Assembly (NCBI RefSeq): GCF_019711315.1
Contig: NZ_CP081294.1
Coordinates: forward strand, 868,001-932,000
Source: Qipengyuania gelatinilytica
Lineage (GTDB): Bacteria > Pseudomonadota > Alphaproteobacteria > Sphingomonadales > Sphingomonadaceae
Reading direction: 5' to 3'
Length of the DNA stretch: 64,000 nt
How positions within the stretch are numbered: the stretch's first letter is position 1; each line of letters starts with the position of its first letter. The notes below the pieces were generated by a model. That model searched no databases and was not told the DNA's origin. It was given only the letters and a program-made list of their open reading frames with translations. Below, piece after piece: positions 27,547-35,840 of the stretch. A program made the translations under genes and the position numbers.

Positions 27547-29093
27547 TTCACCTGCCTCTCACGCCCTTCCCAATAGGGCGCGCGCAGGTCCTTGCGCAGG
27601 ATCTTGCCACTGGCATTGCGCGGCATCACGTCGATCACGTCGATACTCTTGGGGACCTTGAACCCGGCCAGCCGTTCCCTGGTCCATTCGATGATCGAAG
27701 CTTCGTCCACTTCCTCGCCCGGCTTGGCGACGATGCAGGCCTTCACCGCCTCGCCCCAGGTCTCGTCGGGAACGCCGATCACGGCGACTTCGGCGATCGC
27801 TGGGTGGCCGTAGATCGCGCTTTCGACCTGCGCCGGATAGACGTTCTCGCCGCCAGAAATGATCATGTCCTTGATCCGGTCCTGGATGAAGACATAGCCG
27901 TCTTCGTCCATGTAGGCGGCGTCACCGGTATGCATCCAGCCGTCCTTGAGCGAGCTTTGCGTCGCGTCCGGCAAGTTCCAGTAACCGGCCATGTTTGACG
28001 GGCTCTTGCAGATCAATTCGCCCACTTCTCCGCGCGGTAGTTCCTCGCCGTCCTCGCCGATCACCTTGAGTTCTGCACCGGGCACGGCCTTGCCCGCAGA
28101 CTTCATCCGCTGGTTGCCTTCGAGCGAATGGTCTTCGGGCGGAAGCGCAGCAATGGTGCCGGTCGTCTCCGTCATCCCGTAGCACTGCATGAAGCCCGCT
28201 TCGGGAATTGTGCGCACCGCCTCGCGGAGCAGGTCCAGCGGGATCGGCGCAGCGCCGTACATGACGTATTTCACCGCCGACATATCGGTCGTCTTGGCAC
28301 GCGGATGCTGGACGACCATCTGTAGCGCTGCCGGCACGATGAACAGGCGGGTGATCCCCTGCTCGAACGCATCGAGCACGCCATCGGGAGTAAATTCCTC
28401 CTGCACGATCGCGCGGATGCCCGCCCCCATCGCCATGATACCGAGCCCCGTACCGCCGATATGCGCGCAGGGCATGCAGACGAGAATCGCCTCGCCCTCG
28501 TCGAAGAAGGACCACGGCTGCCCCTCTTCCTTGCTCGGCACGCGGAGCGAGAAGAGATTGCGATTGGTCAGGACCGCGCCCTTGGGATTACCAGTCGTGC
28601 CCGAGGTATAGAGCTGCAGGACGGCGTCATCCGGACCTGCAGCGGCAAATTCGGCAGCCGGTGACGCATCGATCTCCGAAAGGCCCGCCGGAGTGGTCAG
28701 GACCTCGGGCGGACTGTCCATCTGGCCGCATGCCTTTTCTGCCATTTCCTCGAAGCCTTCTCCCAGGAACAGAAGCTTCGCAGCAGTATCGCCAAGGATA
28801 TAGGCGATCTCGGGCGCGGCGAGGCGCCAACCGATCGGCACCATCACAACACCTACGCGCGCGGCGGAATAAAAAAGTTCGAAGTAGTGCCGCGAATTCT
28901 TGCCGAGCCAGGCTATCCGGTCGCCCTTCCCCACGCCGTGGGAGGCGAGCATGGCGATGATCTTGCGGCTGCGTTCTTCGAAATCCGAGAAGTTAATCGC
29001 TTCATCGCCCTGCTCCAGAACGATGTGATCGGGTCGCTCGGCCGCCCAGTGGCGGACGAAGGCATCGAATGACAGCTTCGGCTCGTCGGTCAT
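27543..29093 (-). CDS. acyl-CoA synthetase (AMP-forming)
   Basis: A 516-residue ANL-superfamily enzyme that activates a carboxylic acid to its CoA thioester through an acyl-adenylate. The P-loop-like motif LYTSGTTGNPKGAV lies near residues 160-173, MQCYGMTETTG near 301-311 is the A5 motif, DGWMHTGDAAYMDEDGY the A7 motif, and the C-terminal NASGKILRKDLR holds the catalytic lysine. Likely a medium/long-chain fatty acid or related substrate. Start ATG gives the expected N-terminus; DUF938 follows with a 4-base overlap. Confidence 0.92.
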   Translation of the reverse strand: MTDEPKLSFDAFVRHWAAERPDHIVLEQGDEAINFSDFEERSRKIIAMLASHGVGKGDRIAWLGKNSRHYFELFYSAARVGVVMVPIGWRLAAPEIAYILGDTAAKLLFLGEGFEEMAEKACGQMDSPPEVLTTPAGLSEIDASPAAEFAAAGPDDAVLQLYTSGTTGNPKGAVLTNRNLFSLRVPSKEEGQPWSFFDEGEAILVCMPCAHIGGTGLGIMAMGAGIRAIVQEEFTPDGVLDAFEQGITRLFIVPAALQMVVQHPRAKTTDMSAVKYVMYGAAPIPLDLLREAVRTIPEAGFMQCYGMTETTGTIAALPPEDHSLEGNQRMKSAGKAVPGAELKVIGEDGEELPRGEVGELICKSPSNMAGYWNLPDATQSSLKDGWMHTGDAAYMDEDGYVFIQDRIKDMIISGGENVYPAQVESAIYGHPAIAEVAVIGVPDETWGEAVKACIVAKPGEEVDEASIIEWTRERLAGFKVPKSIDVIDVMPRNASGKILRKDLRAPYWEGRERQVN

Positions 29094-29149
29094 GTGTGGC
29101 TCTCTCCTCTGCGTGCATCATGCCACGCATGGAAAAGAGCACAAGCGGC

Positions 29150-29602
29150 CTATTGCCAGCGGCCACCTTCGCGCGCGCGCCGCTCACGAAGCAAGAGCCA
29201 GATAAACAAGCCCAGCGGCCCAGCCATGAAAGTCGCCAGCAGGATCGGCGCCTGCACGATGCGCGAAAAGCCCTTCGCATCGGCGTCGCGGGCGATCCAG
29301 ATGCCGACGAAGAGGTCGAAAGCGAGGTAGTGGATCCAGCCGATGGTCACTCCGCCATCGCTGGCGAAGATCGCGCGGACGCCTTCAATCGAACCGAAGT
29401 CCATCGATGCCCCCGTGCCTCCGACCTGGTCGATGGTGCCGGTAAGGATGCCGATCAGGCCGATGGAATAGGCGCCGCACAGCAGCCCGACCCCAAGATA
29501 GAGGGCAGCCGCCATCAGGGCGGGCCAGCGCGGCAGCAGGATAAGCGCCGCCCACATCACCAGCGCGAGGATATTGGCTGCGCTGAATGCTATCGACCAC
29601 AT
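29150..29602 (-). CDS. ABA4-like (DUF4281) membrane protein
   Basis: A 150-residue protein with four hydrophobic segments. The segment GWIHYLAFDLFVGIWIARDA followed by APILLATFMAGPLGLFIWLL matches the ABA4-like/DUF4281 family, whose plant member is needed for neoxanthin formation. In carotenoid-rich Erythrobacteraceae a link to carotenoid chemistry is plausible but is inference. It starts 11 bases after the stop of the NAD(P)-binding gene, so it is probably the last gene of a three-gene operon. Confidence 0.83.
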   Translation of the reverse strand: MWSIAFSAANILALVMWAALILLPRWPALMAAALYLGVGLLCGAYSIGLIGILTGTIDQVGGTGASMDFGSIEGVRAIFASDGGVTIGWIHYLAFDLFVGIWIARDADAKGFSRIVQAPILLATFMAGPLGLFIWLLLRERRAREGGRWQ

Positions 29603-29613
29603 GGTGTGTCCCC

Positions 29614-30309
29614 TCAGTCGTTCACGAGTTGCGGGAGCGTGCGCGCCGCGCGGATGATCGCGTCATTGTCATGCACAAACCTTCCGCGCGCCGCCCGCTT
29701 CGACAGTGAGAGAGCGGCCTGCGCCACAGTTTCGGCCTTGATACCGCGATATTGGCGAAGCTTGCCATGCATCAAGAGGTTGGCAACCGGCGCGACCGCG
29801 ATACCGAAGCGCTCGCCCGGTCGGCGGTCGTTCTCGCGATTGCCCAGAAGCAGGCCGGGCCGCAGGATATCGAGCCGGTTGAACCGCATGCGCGTCAGCT
29901 CGCGTTCGACCTCGCCTTTGACCTTGAGGTAGAATGTCTTCGATGCCGGGTCCGCCCCGGCAGAACTGATTGCGACGAAACGTTCGACGCCGAATTCCTT
30001 GGCCGCTCTTGCCGTATCGAGTACGATTGTCTCGTCGACCGCCCTGAAAGCGGCTTCGTCCTCGCCAGCCTTCTTCCATGTCGTGCCCAGCGAACAGATC
30101 ATCGCCTTGGGACGGATCGCCTCCAGCACTTCGCCCCATTTGGACGGCTCGGCCACGAAGTATTCGATCCTCAGGCCCCGCGGAAACTTCGCCTCGCTCC
30201 GGCCGATTCCCTGTATGCGGATATCCTCGCGGCCGACGCATTCGCGCATCACCTCGCCGCCGATCAGGCCGGTGGCACCGACGAGGCACAGGCGCAGCGC
30301 ATCAGACAT
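29614..30309 (-). CDS. NAD(P)-binding Rossmann-fold protein (atypical SDR)
   Basis: A 231-residue atypical short-chain dehydrogenase: LCLVGATGLIGGEVM gives the GxxGxxG dinucleotide loop at residues 10-16, and FVAISSAGADPASKTFYLKVKGEVE carries the Ser and a Tyr-x3-Lys-like site (YLKVK). IDILRPGLLLGNRE-like LDILRPGLLLGNRE is typical of the NmrA/HIM1/UbiK-like group. It overlaps the end of the dGTPase gene by 8 bases and precedes the ABA4-like gene, suggesting co-expression. Substrate unknown. Confidence 0.82.
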   Translation of the reverse strand: MSDALRLCLVGATGLIGGEVMRECVGREDIRIQGIGRSEAKFPRGLRIEYFVAEPSKWGEVLEAIRPKAMICSLGTTWKKAGEDEAAFRAVDETIVLDTARAAKEFGVERFVAISSAGADPASKTFYLKVKGEVERELTRMRFNRLDILRPGLLLGNRENDRRPGERFGIAVAPVANLLMHGKLRQYRGIKAETVAQAALSLSKRAARGRFVHDNDAIIRAARTLPQLVND

Positions 30310-31462
30310 TGGACAGCCCCTCGGGCGTCTTGCCGTAGATCCTGCGGCACTGGTCGATGGCGAAACGGTCCGTCATCCCAGCGATGAAATCGGCGATGTG
30401 CCGGCTCGTGTGCGGCTCGCCTGCGGGCAGCTGCTCCGCCCAGCCATTGGGCATGATCTTCGGATCGTCGCGATAAGCTTCGAAAAGGCGAGCGACGACA
30501 TCACGCGCGCGCTCCGACGTCTGGATCTGCTCCGGATGATAATAGAGCCGCTCGTACATGAACTTCTTCAATCGTCTTTCTTCGGCAGCCATGTCCGGCG
30601 AGAAGCCCGCCGTCTGCTCGCCCGCTCTCCTCGCCTCGTCGGCGCTGGTCATGCCTTTGACCCGTGCGCGCGTGTTTTCAAGCACGTCGTTGACCATAAG
30701 CCCGATCTGGCTCCGCACGAGCTCTCGCAGCTGGATCTCCCGCGCGGCATGGGGGAAGCGCTTCTCGACCCGGCGGAACTGGTCGGCGAGGAGGTCCAGC
30801 TCCATCAGGTCGTCGAGCGAGAGGAAACCAGCCCTCAGGCCATCGTCGATGTCGTGATTGTCATAGGCGATGTCGTCGGCAACCGCCGCAACCTGCGCTT
30901 CGAGCGACGGCCATTGATCCAGTTCGAGGCTGAATGCGTCGTCGATCTCGGCAAGCGCCCAGTTCATCGTCTTAACCGGACCATTGTGCTTGGCCATCCC
31001 TTCCAGCATCTCCCAGGTGAGATTGAGGCCGGGATGGTCCGGATAGGGGCTTTCGAGCCGCGCCAGCACACGGATGCCATGCGCATTGTGGTCATAGCCA
31101 CCGGCATGCGTCATCGCTTCTTCGAGCGCTTCCTCGCCAGCATGTCCGAAGGGGGGGTGGCCGATGTCGTGGGCAAGGCACAGGGCCTCGGTCAAATCCT
31201 CGTCGAGGCCTAGCTCGCGCGCGATCACCCTGCCGATCTGCGCCACTTCCAGGCTGTGGGTGAGCCGGGTGCGGTAGTGATCGCCATCGGGCGCCACGAA
31301 AACCTGTGTCTTGGAACGCAGGCGGCGGAAGGCAATCGAGTGGATGATCCGGTCGCGGTCGCGCTGGAATTCGCTGCGCGGACCGCGCGCACCGTCGCGA
31401 TCTTCGGCAAACTCGCGTCCGCGCGAAGCGGCGGGATCGGCAGCGTAAGGGGCTCTTTCCAT
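30302..31462 (-). CDS. deoxyguanosinetriphosphate triphosphohydrolase-like protein
   Basis: A 386-residue HD-domain dNTPase: RTRLTHSLEVAQIGR (residues ~64-78) gives the first His, ALCLAHDIGHPPFGHAGEEAL (~94-114) the HD pair, and ADDIAYDNHDIDDG the last Asp. The N-terminal SRGREF...RDRDRIIHSIAFRRL is conserved in the dGTPase type 2 subfamily. It hydrolyses dNTPs to deoxynucleoside and triphosphate, controlling the nucleotide pool. First gene of a minus-strand operon with the two genes that follow. Confidence 0.94.
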   Translation of the reverse strand: MERAPYAADPAASRGREFAEDRDGARGPRSEFQRDRDRIIHSIAFRRLRSKTQVFVAPDGDHYRTRLTHSLEVAQIGRVIARELGLDEDLTEALCLAHDIGHPPFGHAGEEALEEAMTHAGGYDHNAHGIRVLARLESPYPDHPGLNLTWEMLEGMAKHNGPVKTMNWALAEIDDAFSLELDQWPSLEAQVAAVADDIAYDNHDIDDGLRAGFLSLDDLMELDLLADQFRRVEKRFPHAAREIQLRELVRSQIGLMVNDVLENTRARVKGMTSADEARRAGEQTAGFSPDMAAEERRLKKFMYERLYYHPEQIQTSERARDVVARLFEAYRDDPKIMPNGWAEQLPAGEPHTSRHIADFIAGMTDRFAIDQCRRIYGKTPEGLSNV

Positions 31463-31563
31463 GCGGGAGAGAGGCTTAGGTCAGGCGATTCATGCCGACA
31501 ACGTGAACGAATAGCGAACTTGCGGGCTTTTCGTCAGAACGCTCGCTGTGAGCGGGCAAAGTA

Positions 31564-31595
31564 AAGGGCCGCGCGTCCTGAAACGCGCGGCCCTT
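31564..31595 (-). terminator. terminator of the subtilisin gene
   Basis: A perfect 12-bp stem AAGGGCCGCGCG / CGCGCGGCCCTT with an 8-base loop, just after the subtilisin stop codon. Read on the minus strand it is followed by TACTTTG, a weak U-rich tail. Confidence 0.8.
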
Positions 31596-31617
31596 CGTAA
31601 CTGCGACCCCGAGGGTC

Positions 31618-32745
31618 TTAGTTGATACCGATGGTATCCGGGTTGCCGTCCGGATCGCCGTTGACGGTACCACCGCTACGGATCGAACCGAGCAGCAGCA
31701 GGCCTGCTGCATGCGGGCTTGCCATCGAGGTACCCGAAAGGGTGGCGTAGCCGCCGTCCTTGTAGGTCGACAGGATGCCCGAGCCCGGCTCTGCATAGTC
31801 GACCGGCGGGTTGCCGTAGTTCGAGAAGCTCGACCAGTTGTCGCCCTGTGCAAACGAGCTGATCGTGTAGATGTTCGGGTGGTTGGCCGACGCAGGCGAC
31901 TTGGTCGTCGCACTGGTGCTTTCGTTACCCGCAGCAAGTGCGAACTCGAGGCCGCCCTGTGCTGCCGCGATCACGGCATCGTTCAGCGCCTGGCTGAAGC
32001 CGCCGCCGAGCGACATGTTGGCAACGTCGTTCGCGTTGGCGATCGAAGCGGCATATTCGATGCCTGCGATCACACCGCTGGTCGAACCCGAACCGCGACG
32101 GTCGAGAACCTTGATACCGATCACTTCGACGCCCGGAGCAACACCGATCACGCCGATGCTGTTGTCGATCGCCGCAATCGTACCGGCGACGTGCGTGCCG
32201 TGGCCATTGCCGTCGTCTGCGTTCTTGTCACGCGTGAAGTTGACCGAAAGGCCCGCATTCACGTTGAGATCGGGATGGTCGAGATCGACACCGCTGTCGA
32301 TGACGAGCGCACGACCGGTCGCGCCGGTCTGGCCACCACCAACGCGTTCGATACCCCAAGGCGTGGTCTGCGCGGGGCTGGAACCGCCGCCATCACCACC
32401 GCCGCCAGGGCCCTTGCCCGGAGGCGGAGCGGAGACGTTGTAGACCTGCTCCTGCTCGCAATAGGCGATGCGCGGGTTCTTCGCCTGCATGTTGGCGACA
32501 CCCTGTGCCGAAGCGTTGACCGCGAAACCGCGAATGGTGCGTTCGTAGGTAAACTTGACATTGCCACCGGCAGCGCGAGCCGAGCGGCTGGCTTCTGCCT
32601 TGACCTGACCCTGGCTCACGAGGCCGGGGTTGAAGACGCAGACGTACTGGTTTTCGATCTTCTGTGCTGCGGCAGGCGTAGCAACAGCAGCTCCCGCAAG
32701 CGCGACGAGGCTTACAGTCGCGAGGCGACCCATATTCATTTTCAT
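31618..32745 (-). CDS. secreted subtilisin-like serine protease (S8)
   Basis: A 375-residue exported subtilase. The signal peptide ends ATPAAAQ; a propeptide (residues ~29-110) contains the inhibitor-I9-like NVKFTYERTIRGFAVNASAQ; a glycine-rich linker GPGGGGDGGGSS follows. The catalytic triad is Asp in LVIDSGVDLDHPDLN, His in GNGHGTHVAGTIAA and Ser in SGTSMASPHAAG, with oxyanion Asn in AAGNEST. The protein ends about 30 residues after the serine, so no C-terminal extra domain is present. ATG at 32745 follows AAGGGA and gives the signal peptide; the frame continues 21 codons upstream. Transcribed alone. Confidence 0.94.
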   Translation of the reverse strand: MKMNMGRLATVSLVALAGAAVATPAAAQKIENQYVCVFNPGLVSQGQVKAEASRSARAAGGNVKFTYERTIRGFAVNASAQGVANMQAKNPRIAYCEQEQVYNVSAPPPGKGPGGGGDGGGSSPAQTTPWGIERVGGGQTGATGRALVIDSGVDLDHPDLNVNAGLSVNFTRDKNADDGNGHGTHVAGTIAAIDNSIGVIGVAPGVEVIGIKVLDRRGSGSTSGVIAGIEYAASIANANDVANMSLGGGFSQALNDAVIAAAQGGLEFALAAGNESTSATTKSPASANHPNIYTISSFAQGDNWSSFSNYGNPPVDYAEPGSGILSTYKDGGYATLSGTSMASPHAAGLLLLGSIRSGGTVNGDPDGNPDTIGIN

Positions 32746-32863
32746 ATTTGCAGTCCCTTCCCAGAGAAATGAGGATTGGGAACATGCCGAACGAAAATCG
32801 AGACGCAAGCCCGTTAAGGCTAGTTTTCGCAGGAAAATTTCAGACCGTCACCGAAATGTCGCA

Positions 32864-32869
32864 ATTATA
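32864..32869 (-). promoter_or_regulatory. -10-like TATAAT box upstream of the subtilisin gene
   Basis: On the minus strand a perfect TATAAT lies about 120 bases before the subtilisin start in an AT-richer spacer. No matching TTGACA is found at 16-18 bases, so the assignment is weak. Confidence 0.3.
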
Positions 32870-32896
32870 CAATCTGGGTTGCAATCCGAGATTGAT

Positions 32897-33592
32897 TTAA
32901 GTTGCTTCGAGCATCCAATCGGCCGCCGCGCGGCAGTGGATATCGGTGGAATCGAACACCGGCAGGACGTTGGCATCGGTATCCACCACCATCTCCAGTT
33001 CGGTGCAGGCAAGGACGATGGCTTTCGCCCCTTCCTTTTCCTTCATCGTGATGATGGTCTTGAGCGCGCGCTCCGCATCGCGGGTCACGCGGCCGAGCAT
33101 CAGTTCCTTGTAGATGATGCCGTCGACCAGTTCGACGTCCTGCGGATCGGGCGGCAGCAAGTCGACGCCGTGGGACACCAGCCGCTGGCGATAGAAGCCT
33201 TCGGTCATGATGTAGCGCGTACCGAGCAGTGCGGCGTTCTCGCACTTCGCTTCCTGCATGGCCTTGCCAACGCTGTCAGCGATGTGGAGGACGGGGATGG
33301 AGATCGCCTCAGCCACCCGGTCGTAGCACTTGTGCATCGTGTTGGCCGCGATCAGGAGGCCTTGCGCTCCGGCGGTTTCCAGCCTGCGCGCACTGTCGAC
33401 GAGGATGCTGGCGACTTCGTCCCAGTCGTCTGACTGCTTGGCCTGGTAGATCCGCGAATAGTCGAGGCTTTCGATCAGCATCGGCGCGCTGGCCATCGGC
33501 TGGCCGCGCTTCTGCACCTGCTTGTTGATCCGCTCGTAAAACGCGCGGGTGGAAATCCAGCTCATCCCGCCGATGAGTCCCAATGTGCGCAA
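32897..33592 (-). CDS. aspartate/glutamate racemase family protein
   Basis: A 231-residue protein of the Asp/Glu racemase superfamily: LGLIGGMSWIST at the N-terminus, ANTMHK near residues 83-88 and VLACTELEMV near 193-202. Two-base racemases use a Cys at each of the two sites; the second (Cys196) is kept but the first position (residue 83) is Ala. In E. coli YgeA, as I recall, this site is Thr with Cys at the second. The protein may therefore have altered or one-sided activity. It lies alone between the subtilisin and alpha/beta-hydrolase genes. Confidence 0.85.
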   Translation of the reverse strand: MRTLGLIGGMSWISTRAFYERINKQVQKRGQPMASAPMLIESLDYSRIYQAKQSDDWDEVASILVDSARRLETAGAQGLLIAANTMHKCYDRVAEAISIPVLHIADSVGKAMQEAKCENAALLGTRYIMTEGFYRQRLVSHGVDLLPPDPQDVELVDGIIYKELMLGRVTRDAERALKTIITMKEKEGAKAIVLACTELEMVVDTDANVLPVFDSTDIHCRAAADWMLEAT

Positions 33593-33645
33593 GCCCGCGC
33601 TCCTTCCTGATCTTTTCTATGCCGCCCAGTTGCGGCCCCTCATGT

Positions 33646-34647
33646 TCAAGGGGTTAGAACGGCCTCGGCAGGCGGCAGTTCCATGGATTGTTCCATTGGT
33701 GCCATGCGGATTTCCGAAAGCCATACCATGAGGTCGGTCGCGCTGCGCTCAGACGCTTCCTCCATCGGGATGTGACCGATACCGTCATAGGCGACCAGCG
33801 TCGCATCGGGGAGGTGATCCATGTACCAGCCCGCAGCTTCGAACGGGATCAGGGCATCCTCCTTGCCCCACATGACCATCGTGGGAACCCTGATGCCCGA
33901 TATCTCCTGCTCGTCGAAGCTGGTACGCGGAGTGGAGAAGCGCTTGCGCGTGGCCGAGCGATTGCCGGGATAGCGCGCCATTTCCCAATAGCGGTCGACG
34001 GCCTCGTCGGTGACGATGTCCTGGTTGCTGACGCTTTGCGATAGGCTTTTCTGGACCAGCGAACGCGGAAGCAGCTGGCTCATGAGGTCGCCGACCACCG
34101 GCCATCCTGCCAGCGTGAAGGCGATATTGCCGCCACCTTCGCGCCGGATCGGGGCTCCCGCTGCATCGACCAGCACCAGCGCATCGAGCCGTCCGGGGTT
34201 TTCGATCGCGTATCCGGCTGCGATCCAGCCACCCATCGAATTGCCGGCAAGGGTGAAGGTGCGAATACCGAGGGCATCGGCAACCGCATCGACATCGGCC
34301 GTGAAGCCCTGGAGCGAATAATCGTCATCGCTTGCGGGGCCGGTCAGGCCGTGGCCGCGCTGGTCGTAGCGCACGATGCGGTAATCATCGCGCAGCAGCT
34401 CGGTCCATTCCTGCCACGTATGCAGGTCGGCATTCGATCCGTGGAGCAGCATGATGACCGGCGCATCGCGCGGCCCCTCGTCGCGGACGTGGATTTCGCG
34501 GCCGTCGGCAAGTTCGAGGAATTGCGACGGCTCGCCTGCGTATTTCGCGCGCATTTCTTCAGGGTCGGTATCGGGCACGCGAAACGCGAAGAAGGCGATG
34601 ACAAGCACCGCAGCCAGAATACCCAGAATTCGCCAGACCCATTTCAT
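33646..34647 (-). CDS. membrane-anchored alpha/beta hydrolase
   Basis: A 333-residue hydrolase with a single N-terminal membrane anchor (WRILGILAAVLVIAFFAF). The fold's oxyanion start is LLHGSN, the nucleophile elbow AGNSMGGWIA gives Ser, WGKEDALIP the Asp, and GIGHIPMEE the His of the triad. The RYDQRGHGLT segment is typical of haloperoxidase/lactonase-like esterases. Substrate unknown. ATG at 34647 follows GGGAG. A 25-base repeat with a tandem 9-mer lies 28 bases upstream of the start. Confidence 0.88.
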   Translation of the reverse strand: MKWVWRILGILAAVLVIAFFAFRVPDTDPEEMRAKYAGEPSQFLELADGREIHVRDEGPRDAPVIMLLHGSNADLHTWQEWTELLRDDYRIVRYDQRGHGLTGPASDDDYSLQGFTADVDAVADALGIRTFTLAGNSMGGWIAAGYAIENPGRLDALVLVDAAGAPIRREGGGNIAFTLAGWPVVGDLMSQLLPRSLVQKSLSQSVSNQDIVTDEAVDRYWEMARYPGNRSATRKRFSTPRTSFDEQEISGIRVPTMVMWGKEDALIPFEAAGWYMDHLPDATLVAYDGIGHIPMEEASERSATDLMVWLSEIRMAPMEQSMELPPAEAVLTP

Positions 34648-34674
34648 CGCCCGTCTCCCGCAAAGCGTTTCCGG

Positions 34675-34699
34675 CAGGATGGAACACATGGAACACGGT
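34675..34699. repeat. 25-base intergenic repeat, copy A
   Basis: Identical over 25 bases to copy B at 45687-45711. In gene sense it contains the 9-mer GTGTTCCAT twice in tandem, framed by ACC and CCTG. It lies 28 bases before the start codon of the alpha/beta hydrolase gene. Confidence 0.85.
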
Positions 34700-34817
34700 T
34701 CAAAGCGAAAAATCCACGCCTTGAAACTGAGCCGGACGTGCGCGCGGATCCGCCGATTTGCGAGGGTCAGGAAAGGTCACGGCCCTGCGCCAGCAAGCCC
34801 GTCTTGCCTTGGGAAAG

Positions 34818-35840
34818 TCAGCGCGGCTCCATGCCCGCGATCCACTTGCGTACCGCCTCGACACCGTCTTCGTCCACGGTCGCCTTGCCGAGTTCGGGCA
34901 TCGCAACGCCAGGCTCGCTCACCATCATGCGGTGCAGCAGGATCGACGCGTCCGGGTCTCCCGGCACAATGTCGAACAAGAGGTCGCCCGCCCCGCGCCC
35001 GGCGGCAACGGGTCGCTTCATGATACCGAGCGCGCGCGGATCTTCCTGCTCCCAGCGCAGGTCGAGGCCGCTGTTAGAAGCGGTCGCGCCGGGGCGATGG
35101 CAGTGCGCGCAATTGACGTCGAGATAGGCACGCGCCGCATCCTCCACGCTTGCCTTTCCGCGATGCTCCCACAAGGGCAGCTGGTCACCGCCCTGTGGCA
35201 TCCGGTCGATGTGCCCTGCCGCGACCATTTGCTTGAGCCAGTCGCCCGACAGGTTTCGCGCCTTGGGACCGATCGGCACCACCTCTCCACCGAGGCCGTG
35301 GCATTCCTTGCACTGGTTCTTGTTCGGCACGCGGTAGCTGATGTCCTCGCCGCGCGGCGTGGTGAGGTCTATGCGCGCGCCTGCGACAGCCAGCCGCGCA
35401 TCGGTCTGCTCCTCGTTCCAGAGATAGGGCAGCGCAAGCCAACCGTCCGCGCGGTGCAGCAGCACGCGCGTCTCGATCAGCCGCCGGTCCTCGCCCTCGC
35501 CAAAAGCGAAGGTCTTGATCAGCGCGCTGCCGACGGGAAGGTCGAGCAGTCCTTCCCCACTCGCCGCAATCTGCGTGCCCGCAGGTCGGTAGACGAACCG
35601 CAGCTTCTCCGCTCCATCCGAATAGAGCGGCGTATTCAACCTGTAGGGATAGACATGCGGAACCGGTTCTTGCGCCGCTGCGTCGGCGAAGAAGCCATAG
35701 GCGGACAGCAGCCTCGGCAGGCCATCATCCATGATCGCCGCATCATTCACATATTGCTCCGGCGGCGGCGTCGCACGGGCGATCACCGTCCCGGTAAGCA
35801 GGAGGCTTGCAGCCAGGAGGGAGACGGTCCCGAGCTTCAT
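34818..35840 (-). CDS. exported diheme c-type cytochrome (TIGR03806-like)
   Basis: A 340-residue periplasmic protein, signal peptide ending VIARA. Two heme c sites: CKECH (about residue 181) and CAHCH (about 245), so a diheme cytochrome; the LPYLWNEEQTDARL and VVPIGPKARNLSGDWLKQM segments match the SO2930/HNE_0200-type family. Its gene starts inside the stop codon of the parallel-beta-helix gene (ATGA), and these two families are known as genomic neighbours. A redox role acting on, or with, the beta-helix protein is likely, but the substrate is unknown. Confidence 0.85.
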   Translation of the reverse strand: MKLGTVSLLAASLLLTGTVIARATPPPEQYVNDAAIMDDGLPRLLSAYGFFADAAAQEPVPHVYPYRLNTPLYSDGAEKLRFVYRPAGTQIAASGEGLLDLPVGSALIKTFAFGEGEDRRLIETRVLLHRADGWLALPYLWNEEQTDARLAVAGARIDLTTPRGEDISYRVPNKNQCKECHGLGGEVVPIGPKARNLSGDWLKQMVAAGHIDRMPQGGDQLPLWEHRGKASVEDAARAYLDVNCAHCHRPGATASNSGLDLRWEQEDPRALGIMKRPVAAGRGAGDLLFDIVPGDPDASILLHRMMVSEPGVAMPELGKATVDEDGVEAVRKWIAGMEPR

